From Pseudomicrostroma phylloplanum (taxonomy: Eukaryota; Basidiomycota; Exobasidiomycetes; Microstromatales): a stretch of DNA of 64,000 bases. Below are positions 55,963 to 64,000 of the stretch, piece by piece (the stretch's first letter is position 1; each line of letters opens with the position of its first letter). Location of the stretch: contig BCHS01000010.1 in the NCBI GenBank assembly GCA_039545275.1, positions 496,001 through 560,000 of the forward strand. Reading direction: 5' to 3'. The translations under genes and the position numbers were made by a program. Under the pieces are notes generated by a model that was given only the letters and a program-made list of their open reading frames with translations, had not been told where the DNA came from and did no database searches.

Positions 55963-58593
55963 ATGTCCAACATGCTCAAGGGGATGGGCATCTGGCCGAA
56001 TGCAAGCGCCATGGACCAAGTGAGTATCATTTGGGCCAACGAGCTCGTCCCCCATCTCGACTGCATATATTGACCGGCATACTCCATCCTTCCTTCACCC
56101 TCCCTTTCTGCCAGACGACACCCAAAGCGCCCGTTTCCTCGGTCAAGACCGAAGAGCGCAACCCTTTCGACTCCATACCATCTTCCACACCAGGAGGACC
56201 AGGTCTGAGCCAGCATCGCAAATCCGCGAGTGGAAGCAGTCTCAACACCCTAGGCGTGCCTGGCCGAGGTGGAGATGTCACGCCCTCGGCCCTCCTCACA
56301 CCGGGAGGCAACATCTCGACTCAGAGTGCCATCCCCACCACATCCCTTTCCACCACTGGTGAGTATGCGCTACAGCCAATGGAGAACGGGGCTCACCCCG
56401 ATTCTTGGCGTTGGACTGACATCATGCCCAACACTTCCCCTCACCCATGCAGTTCCCGATTTCACCATGAAGCTCCCGCCGGCGAAGGCCAAGGCAGAGC
56501 TGCTTGCCGCCACATCCTCAGCCCCGTCGAGCTCCGACACCCGTAACACAAATGCACCTCGGGGTCACCTGACCGTCAAGCTCGTCGAAGCTCGCAACCT
56601 CGCAGTCGGTACATCGTCAAAATCTGCCCCCTACGCTGTGGTGTCCTTTGACAAGAACGAATTCATCGGCCGGGAGCCCATCGATGCCATGGCGGAAGAG
56701 GCGCATGGCAAGGCCATCCCCAAGGAGGAAGGTCTGAGGGCCAGAGCGAAGACTGTCACACCGGCCTCTTCCTCTGCTGCGACAGCTGGTTCTTCTGGTA
56801 CACAGTCTGCCTCGCGCAACCCAGTGTGGAAACATCAAGTCACATTCGATGTGACTCAGGAGAGGCAGCCGATCTACATCAGCGTGTACGATCGTTCGGC
56901 CGAGGAGGAAGGATTCTTGGGGCAGAAGATGATCAATCCGAGACTGGTGCACAAGATGTCTACAGACCAGTGGTACTCTCTTTCAAGTCGGGAGGACCAG
57001 GTCGAGGACGACTCGACGGTTCGAGGAGAGATCCGGATTCAGATATCTTACGAGCGGCTGGCAGCCAGGCGTCTGACGCCTGCAGACTTTGAATACTTGA
57101 AGCTGATTGGCAGAGGTACCTTTGGCCGGGTGTTCCAGGTGAGAAAGAAGGACACCAAGCGTATCTACGCCATGAAGGTTCTGAGCAAGCGGGAGATTGC
57201 CATCAAGAAGGAAGTGACGCACACGATGGGAGAGAGGAAGATCCTAGAAAAGTCTCTCGACTGCCCTTTCCTCGTCGGCCTCAAGTTCAGCTTCCAGTCA
57301 GAGCAGGAGCTATACTTTGTCACCGATTACAAGTCCGGTGGAGAGCTCTTTTGGCATCTGCAGCGCGAGGGAAGGTTCACAGAGGAGCGGGCGCGGTTCT
57401 ACATTGCAGAGCTGGTCATTGCTCTTGGCCATTTGCACAAGTACAACATCGTCTACCGAGATCTCAAGCCAGAGAACATCCTGCTTGACGCCACAGGCCA
57501 CGTCGCCCTATGCGACTTTGGTCTCTCGAAGCCGGATCTAGGCGCAGGACAATTGACCAACACCTTCTGCGGTACCACCGAGTACCTCGCCCCCGAGGTC
57601 TTGCTCGATGAGAGCGGGTATTCGAAGCTGGTCGACTTTTGGTCGTTGGGCGTGCTTTTGTTTGAGATGTGTTGTGGATGGAGTCCGTTCTATGCTGAAG
57701 ACACGCAGCAGATGTACAGGAACATTTGCTTTGGCAAGATTAAGTTCCCGCGTGGCGCTATTGGAGACGATGGCAAGCAATTCGTCAAGGGGGTGAGTAA
57801 GAGGGCGAGAGAGGGGTGAAGTGAAGGGCAGCGGAAACGCTGGTGAAGAGAATAGAGCGAAAGACTGACAGATTTGCTCGTGCTTTACATCCTCGATTCC
57901 CTCCATCCGCAGCTCCTGAACCGGAACCCAAAGCATCGTCTCGGTGCCTCTCGCGACGCCCAAGACCTCATGGAGCACCCCTTCTTCAAGGACATCGACT
58001 TTGAAGCCCTGGCGAACAAGCAGGTCACCCCGCCTTTCAAGCCCCTCGTAGAGTCGGACGAGTCCGTGGCCAACTTTGACCCAGAGTTCACCGAGACGGA
58101 CCTAGCCGAGGTGGCCACGCTCGTGCCAGAGGGTGCACAGCTAGGCAACGGCGGGGACGCAGGAGGTTCCGGTGGGTACGAGAATGGAGGAGGACCTGCG
58201 GGTGCAGGTGCCGAGGCAGGCAGTGCTGGCAAGTCTGGTCTGGCCATCAAGAAGCCTTCTCCCGGCGGCGGCGCCAGCACAGTAGACGAGACGCTCTCCT
58301 CTTCCATCCAGGAAAAGTTCCGCGGGTTCTCCTACTCGGGAACCTACGACGGGTCTGTAGCGGGGAGCCTCTCGAGCTCCTTTGGTGGACGTAGGGGAAG
58401 TGGTGGATCGGGGATCCGTGGCGCAAATTTGGGCATGAGCAGGATGGCCATGGATGATGAAGTGGAGAGCGGTAGCGGTAGTGCGAATGGCCACGGCCAT
58501 GGTAGCTCCAGTGCGGGTGCCTCTGGGGATGGTGAGCTGGCGAGGGGGAAAGCGGACGAGGTGATGAGGAGTCCAGAGGCTGAGAGGAACTAG
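55963..58593 (+). CDS. SCH9: AGC-family protein kinase Sch9
   Basis: Sch9 is the fungal S6K/Akt-like kinase downstream of TORC1, controlling growth, ribosome synthesis and stress. Exons 55963-56019, 56115-56358, 56453-57792 and 57913-58593 give 773 aa. After a Ser/Pro-rich leader comes a C2 domain (GHLTVKLVEARNLAV, then PVWKHQVTFDV) and the kinase (GRGTFGRV near 319, YAMKVL Lys, YRDLKPENILL, DFGLSKPD, FCGTTEYLAPEVLLDESGY, VDFWSLGVLLFEMCCGWSPF). GTTEY, FEMCCGWSPF and LLNRNPKHRLGA separate Sch9 from Ypk1. The AGC tail has FDPEF and a hydrophobic motif FRGFSY near 682, followed by a further 85-90 residue Ser/Gly-rich extension. Confidence 0.95.
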
Positions 58594-59383
58594 ACTACTC
58601 TGTGCGGCCATTCAGAGCGAGCGAGCAAACGAGCGAGTCAAGCAAGCACGCAAAACGCAAGTAGGGACAATGCCTATCTATAATCTCTTCCTCCTCCCCT
58701 CCTTTTCCCTCTCCCCTCTCCCCTTCTCATCTCACTCCCGTCCTCATCAGCCTTTCAAGTTCCGTCGCGCATATGCCTGCCTGCCTGCCGCGTTTCCCTT
58801 CAGTACTTCTCCTCCCTCCCATTCTGTCCTCTTCTGGGAGTTCAGTCTCTGTGCTGTGTTCATGTTCTGTGTAGTCCTTTTGTAGAAACGGAAAGGAATA
58901 GACGCATTGCCCTTTGGTGGACTGTCTGCCCTTGCCTTGGGAGGGAGGGAGGAGGAGCGAGCGGAGCAGGGCAGGGCAGTAGCACTAGCGAGGCTCCTCC
59001 GTTCCGATGCGACTTTCTTCTTGTGCAAGCAGGGAGGAAAGTCGCCGAGCCTCCTCGTCCGGGGCGAGTTGCGCGCGCGCGTGGCTCTCGAGTAATTATT
59101 CTGATCCAAGGCGGACTGGGACGAGAAGGGTTGGAGGTTGGAGGTTGGACCGGGAGACATCGTTGCTTGATACTAGCACTGATCAGACGACGACGACGAC
59201 GATATCACACGACCGAGCTACGTACAGCGTTCCTCCCTCTTCAGCTCGATAGCTTCGAGGCTCGATCTTGACAAGCCAAGCAACTGCAATCCCACCTTCT
59301 GCAGCTCAGCTCCTCTCATCCCCCCTCCTCCCTCCCCCAGTCCCCTCTCCCTCTTCCTCTCTCGAGGTCCATCTCAGCAAGTC
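58594..59383. other. Intergenic
   Basis: This 790-bp stretch lies between SCH9 and MRP10 on the same strand. It contains pyrimidine-rich tracts (58680-58740, 59290-59370) and a short ACG repeat near 59190. No further gene was recognised. Confidence 0.5.
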
Positions 59384-59809
59384 ATGCGGATCCACCAACT
59401 GAAAGTCCGTCCCAAGAAATCCCTCCTCTCCGCCCCCTGCTCCGCTGAACTCGCAGCGCTACTCGCCTGCTGGGCGTCTACGGATAGTGTCATGGGTGCA
59501 CCTGTGCTGGGTGTGGGGAGCGTGCCGAAAGTAGGCGGCGCAGGAGTCGGAGGAGCAGGGGGAATGGGGGGACATGGGGCTTGTGCTAATGCGATGAAGG
59601 GACTGGAGGAATGTATGCGGAGAGCGGTGAGTTGGCTTGTTTTTCAAGGTTGTGCTCCTCCCTCTGCTTTTGGATGAGCTCCTCGTGGAAAGCCCTACTG
59701 ACTCCCCATCGGCTTCTTCGTCTTTCTCGCTACACAGGCAACGGCCCCCCGAGCAAAAGCAAGACCGGCAATCAACTATCATCTGGCAAAATGGGGGAAG
59801 CAGCTCTGA
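59384..59809 (+). CDS. MRP10: Mitochondrial small ribosomal subunit protein Mrp10 (mS37)
   Basis: Exons 59384-59626 and 59738-59809 give 104 aa. The protein is a twin CX9C (CHCH) protein: CSAELAALLAC and CANAMKGLEEC each have exactly nine residues between cysteines, the pattern oxidised by Mia40 or imported to the matrix. The start MRIHQLKVRPKKS and the end RPAINYHLAKWGKQL match Mrp10, whose INYHLARL tail contacts the small mitochondrial ribosomal subunit. A Gly/Val-rich loop of about 30 residues between the two CX9C helices is longer than usual. The intron donor GTGAGT follows Ala81. The NYHLAK tail, found only after splicing, supports the exon structure. Confidence 0.93.
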
Positions 59810-60630
59810 GAGCTTTCGTTCTCTCTGTCCCGCTTCTGGCTGTCTGGCTTCTGCTTGCTCCTTCGGCGCTGCGCCTGCACCTCTCTCCATCTCTAGATCT
59901 CCCTCTGCCGCTCTCTAGATCTCCTGTGGCTCACGACTCCAAGGCCAATCTGCAGCTCCAGCGTGCGCCAGGCTCTCTAGCTTCTCCCGGAGAATTAGAG
60001 AATCGGACGTCGGTCATCCTGGAATGAGGGAGAGGGGCAGACCGATCGCTCACTTGCGCGGCTTTGGAAATAGGTCCCAGTAGGGAAGAAGTGAGAAGGG
60101 GAGCAGGCAGCGAGGGAGCAGGAGCAGGGGGAGAAGAAGGAGGAGTGCGCAGCTTGTATTTGTATCATCACCACCATCACCAACGACCAAAACACCAAAA
60201 TCTAGATCTCGACAATCTGTGACCTAGTCTTGGTACGTGCAAGTCAGCTGGGAAAAGTAAAAGAACATTCGGAGCGTGCGTGATGCTTAGGAGGTTGTTC
60301 CGGGCGGGTACGGACGTACAGACATACGAGGAGGCGCCTCCGAACATTCGGGAAGGACGACAGATGACAGGACAGGGTGCGAATGACCTAGCACCTCAGG
60401 CACGTCAGTCAAGCAGGCAGACAGGGGGGAGACGTACGCTCGACTGATGTGCGAAGTGATGCTCGAATTTCAGTGTGTGTGCATGTCCACTGCTAAACTA
60501 ACGGGAACGAGGTGACAAAGAATCTACAAAAGGCCCCTCCTCCCTCCCTCCCGCCCTTCTAGGTCCACTCCTCCGCCTCTTCTCTCGGCTCGCTCTCGGC
60601 TCGCTCCCGCTCTACCACACCTTCCCCCCT
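59810..60630. other. Intergenic, convergent 3' ends MRP10 / HapX
   Basis: This 821-bp gap lies between two stops. It is unusually long for a convergent pair here. ORFs reading through it continue MRP10 exon shadows. Nothing else was recognised. Confidence 0.5.
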
Positions 60631-63555
60631 TCACCCGCTCTGCTGCGCACCAGAGGCATTAGCGGAGGCAGAAGTTGAGGGCTGCTGCTGCTGCGCCCAT
60701 GGACAAGGACAGGGGCACTCTCCGCAGGGGATTAAGCCTGCCAGACTTCTCGATGTGACCACACCTCCGTTTGCGCCACCAAGGCCACCCATGCCACTCA
60801 TGCTACCGCTGCCGTTGCCGCTGCCGCTGACGACGCCGCCGTCGAGCATGCGGAGCGCTTCTTCCACGCGGTCGTTCTCCACGTAGAGACGACGACGCTT
60901 GTGCCCGTGTCCATTTCCATGTCCGTGTGCATGGTGACCATGGGCGTCCTTTCGAGCGTCGTCTTCCGAGCGGCTTAGCGCGGATAGCGGGGCGAGAGAA
61001 GGTCTCTGCGCGTCTCCAGAGCCAGAGGGACGAGCGTCGTGACCTGCGTCGTGCTCAACCGAGTGATCGTGATCGTGGTCGTGGTCATGGTCGTGGTCGC
61101 TCATCACATCCCGGTCGGTGCTCTCCATCAGGCCCGTCTTTCTCTGCAACGAAGGCCCAATTTCCACCGAGGGATGGCGGACCTTCCTCTCCTCCGCGAC
61201 AGTCAACCCAGCTCCAGCTCCAGCTACACTTGCAGCCGCGCCAGTGCCAGTGTTCCTCCTCGGGAGTCCTCTACGTGCAGTCGAGTAAGGAGGAGAAATA
61301 GCTCCAAGCGCCATGGGGCTCGTCTGCCCATGCCCCTGCCCCTGCACCTGTCCTTGCGTTGGTGCTCGACCCGAGACGACATCGGCGAGCAAGTTGAGCC
61401 CTCCTTGCCACTTTGGGAAGGCAGGATGGGATCGGATCTGCTTAAATGCGTCTGGAATCGTGTACCCGTGGCGCTCCAGACTGGCGAGAGTGGGGATGAC
61501 GGATGTAGACGAGGCGTTGCGGTATGGCAGTGGCAGAGAGAAGGGCGCGGGGGGACTGATGGAGGAGGCGCCAGGAGGGTAGCGCAGCGCGCTGCTGGAC
61601 ACCAGCGGCGGTTTTCCCGTCATCGGGTCGTCCTGGTCTTCGAAGACGCCATCAGCAGGCCTGTCTGCTGTGCTGCCTCTGCGTGAAATGGAGATGGAGG
61701 GACCAATGCTCGAGAAGCTGCTTGCTTCGCTGACCGCACCGTCGTCTGCTACTGCCTCACAGAAGGCAGCCAGAACAGGGTCTGTCCCGCAAGCTGGACA
61801 GTTGGCCGGGTCTCCCGAACACAGAGCGTCGGCAAGCGTCTCCTTCTTACCGCCAGTGCTTGCAGGTCTGCCGCCCGCAGGTGGTACAAAGGTTGTCATC
61901 GATGAAGTCGTGATCGTCTGAGCCGATGCTGGTGAGGTCCACCAGAGCTTGCTGCCGCTCGCGCGGGTTCCAGACGCTTGGGTGGACGGCGTAGGTGCAG
62001 AAGTCGGGACTGCCACTGCTGGCGCGGTGACGTTCCAGAGCTTCTTGCCCAGTGGTGCTTTGGACCGCGAAGACAAGAGCGAGGAGATCGATACTGCTGG
62101 TCGAATGGGTACGTCCTGGACCGAGGCTAGAGTCGTCGGATTGGCAGCGCGAATCGCAAAGCCACCTTGATCCTCCTTGTTAGTTGCCTTACTGCGACCA
62201 AAGCTGGCCAGGGTGAAGCCACCCACGTTGCCGTCATAGTCGTCATCTGCCTCCTCTTCGATTTTGCCCATCGTATCTACGCCCTCCATCCACGTATTGT
62301 CCAGCCGCTCCGATAGGCTCTTATCCCCATCACCACCGTCATCGCCCGCGTCCATCCCGGTAAGGTCAAGAATGGCTTCGCCACGGCAGATGCAAGGAGT
62401 AGCATCGGTACAGAAGCCACAATCGCGATCCATGTCCATACTGCTCGAGGCCATCAGATCCGGCGAGGGCTCTCGCTGGAGTTTTCGCGGAGTGACGTGC
62501 TGACTCTGTTGACCTCCCACAGGAGACGAGACGGAAAGCTCGGTCGTCGGCCAGAAGGACACGGCATGTTGTGCAGGTCTGTTGAGAAGTTCTGGACGCG
62601 CAAGAGGTCGTGAGGCCGCTATGGTCATTGCGCCAAAGCGAGTGGTGTTGTCATTCGAGCGCGGCGGCGAGGTGGCCATGTGATTCTGCTGTCCATTGTA
62701 ATCTGCTTGCCCAGAAGAGGCCTTCCGAGAGGGAAGCGGACGTTTGAGTCTTTGAGCCGGCAGACCTTCGTGAGAAGGGGCTCGACAGCCGACTTCTGAG
62801 CAAGTACCCGACTGACATGGTCGCGTGGATTCTGCGACCCGACTCGGATGGGATACGCTTCCTTGATGGCTCTTGAGGTTCTGCACAGCTAACTCCAGCT
62901 CCTTGACCTTTGCCTTTAGCGAGGCATTCTCCTCTGTTAATGCGGTATTTTCTGCCCGGAGCTTCCGTTGCGCCTTCTCCTCTCTAGCATCTCTAGTCAA
63001 CTTTTCCTCTTCGTACGCGGCCACTTTAGCTTCAAGAGTTGCGACGTGGCTCTGCTTCCTCTCTCGGAATGCCCGCTGAGAAGCCCGATTCTGAGCCTGC
63101 CGCTTGGTGAGAGGCTCCTCCTGGCTCGGCTTTCGTCCCGGCTTCGCCCGCTGTGGCACGACCCAGTCTCCCTTTGCATCTGGACCCGGCGTGGGGCTGG
63201 GAGCTGCAGTAGATCGACTACTGCTCCCATCGCCAGTGCGTCCTCGCGAAGTACGAGGGTCTTCGTCTTCGCGGGCAGCAGCGGCGGCTTTCTTTGTCGC
63301 GGCAGCTGCCTTGGCGCTGGCCCTTTTGGCTGCTGACGACTTGACTCTGTTCCCACCGACAGCTACGGAGGCCTGTTGCTGAGCAGAAGGTGGAGGTGAG
63401 CCGGAAAGGCTGTCGTTCGACGAGGATGAAGCTGAGGAAGAGGGTGAGAAGGACGAAGAAGCTATGGCATTGGAGGGCAGACCATATTGTGAGCTCCCGC
63501 CCTTGACCTTGTTGGGAAAGGGTATCGGGTACGGAGAGGTGGATGTGGCAGCCAT
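60631..63555 (-). CDS. hapX: Iron-responsive bZIP transcription factor HapX
   Basis: HapX binds the CCAAT-binding complex and switches iron-consuming and siderophore genes. Single exon, 974 aa. Residues about 130-143 (DWVVPQRAKPGRKP) form the Hap4-like CBC-binding motif, followed by a bZIP basic region (KRQAQNRASQRAFRERKQ, about 151-168) and a coiled coil to about 225. Cysteine-rich regions typical of HapX follow: CGFCTDATPCIC (about 380), CSGDPANCPACGTDP (about 575) and CGECPCPCPW near the C-terminus. A His-Asp repeat (about 815-835) and a His/Gly run before a KRRR cluster are further metal-binding candidates. First ATG in frame is 63555. Confidence 0.94.
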   Translation of the reverse strand: MAATSTSPYPIPFPNKVKGGSSQYGLPSNAIASSSFSPSSSASSSSNDSLSGSPPPSAQQQASVAVGGNRVKSSAAKRASAKAAAATKKAAAAAREDEDPRTSRGRTGDGSSSRSTAAPSPTPGPDAKGDWVVPQRAKPGRKPSQEEPLTKRQAQNRASQRAFRERKQSHVATLEAKVAAYEEEKLTRDAREEKAQRKLRAENTALTEENASLKAKVKELELAVQNLKSHQGSVSHPSRVAESTRPCQSGTCSEVGCRAPSHEGLPAQRLKRPLPSRKASSGQADYNGQQNHMATSPPRSNDNTTRFGAMTIAASRPLARPELLNRPAQHAVSFWPTTELSVSSPVGGQQSQHVTPRKLQREPSPDLMASSSMDMDRDCGFCTDATPCICRGEAILDLTGMDAGDDGGDGDKSLSERLDNTWMEGVDTMGKIEEEADDDYDGNVGGFTLASFGRSKATNKEDQGGFAIRAANPTTLASVQDVPIRPAVSISSLLSSRSKAPLGKKLWNVTAPAVAVPTSAPTPSTQASGTRASGSKLWWTSPASAQTITTSSMTTFVPPAGGRPASTGGKKETLADALCSGDPANCPACGTDPVLAAFCEAVADDGAVSEASSFSSIGPSISISRRGSTADRPADGVFEDQDDPMTGKPPLVSSSALRYPPGASSISPPAPFSLPLPYRNASSTSVIPTLASLERHGYTIPDAFKQIRSHPAFPKWQGGLNLLADVVSGRAPTQGQVQGQGHGQTSPMALGAISPPYSTARRGLPRRNTGTGAAASVAGAGAGLTVAEERKVRHPSVEIGPSLQRKTGLMESTDRDVMSDHDHDHDHDHDHSVEHDAGHDARPSGSGDAQRPSLAPLSALSRSEDDARKDAHGHHAHGHGNGHGHKRRRLYVENDRVEEALRMLDGGVVSGSGNGSGSMSGMGGLGGANGGVVTSRSLAGLIPCGECPCPCPWAQQQQPSTSASANASGAQQSG

Positions 63556-64000
63556 GTCTGGCCACGGCACGGGGTTGAGATACTGATGAAGGGTGGCCCC
63601 CTTGGCGGAAGAAGGAGGGCAAGCGATGTGGGGCTCAGCAGTTCTCTTGGAGAGGCGCAGCGCCCGCTACCCGGCGACTTGGGGGTAGAGGAGATGAAGA
63701 GATAAGGGAACTACGATCGCTAAGGACCTCTGCAGTGCTATTAGGCGAGACGTTTTGAAGTCAAGTGAAGAGAATGCGTCTGAGAGTATGTGGTGATGGT
63801 AGGCGATGGATGTCGAGCGAGTGAAGTAGAAGAGAAGGCGACGCTGGGCGCAAAGGGGGAGAACGAGGAAGGACCGACAGGCGGAGCAACCGAGGACGTC
63901 CCGGGGGCGCGGGCCCGGACGGCAACTCGCCTGCAGACACTGCTCCAGTGCCTTGGCTCGGCCTTGAAAATTATCTCGAGTTATCGCCATCTAATCGCGC
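63556..64000. promoter_or_regulatory. HapX upstream region with GATA motifs
   Basis: The last 445 bp are upstream DNA of HapX. GATAA occurs at 63699-63703 (+), and, in the HapX sense, as TTATC at 63971-63975 and 63981-63985, ten bases apart. GATA-type iron repressors (Urbs1/SreA) use such cores. No other gene was recognised before the window ends. Confidence 0.45.

Overview
This window is eukaryotic and reads as fungal nuclear DNA, most likely from a basidiomycete. The genes are dense and on both strands. Most are interrupted by short introns (about 70-240 bp) with GTGAGT/GTAAGT donors. The products are typical fungal ones: a PacC/Rim101 zinc-finger factor, HapX, a Kre9/Knh GPI protein, the Dug2 glutathione peptidase, Tom5 and Sch9. 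Placement in Ustilaginomycotina or a related group is inference from protein character only. No tRNA, rRNA, transposon or CRISPR array was recognised.

I support 25 protein genes. 1-8.0 kb: the 5' part of NOP7/PES1, a four-TM protein, FKBP12 (FPR1), mitochondrial fumarase (FUM1) and a GPI wall protein. 8.5-20.1 kb: a bZIP/DUF3425 factor, TOM5, RPB6, a DsbA-like oxidoreductase, RAD5 and a short-chain reductase. 20.7-30 kb: RIM101/PacC and RAV1, transcribed divergently from a 1.6-kb region. 30.3-37.2 kb: SND3/PHO88, carnitine acetyltransferase, a DUF7137-type secreted protein, and a single ORF joining GET1 to an AIG1/FAR-17a-like domain. 37.5-47 kb: an SRF1-like membrane protein, DUG2 and a PH-domain protein. 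47-50.2 kb: a long gene-free stretch. 50.2-63.6 kb: ELP4, PTM1, SCH9, MRP10 and HapX. The last 445 bp are HapX upstream DNA.

The strongest observations are three. First, 12 copies of the PacC core GCCARG lie in 610 bp between RIM101 and RAV1, a V-ATPase assembly gene. This suggests pH-factor autoregulation, possibly extending to vacuolar acidification. Second, the Get1 receptor subunit is fused in frame to an AIG1-type membrane hydrolase that keeps its Thr/His pair. Third, a stop-free 72-nt intron lies inside the RAD5 ATP-binding motif and would add 24 residues there if retained. Exon boundaries were placed by hand from splice consensus, family alignment from memory, and reading-phase arithmetic; they have not been checked against transcripts.
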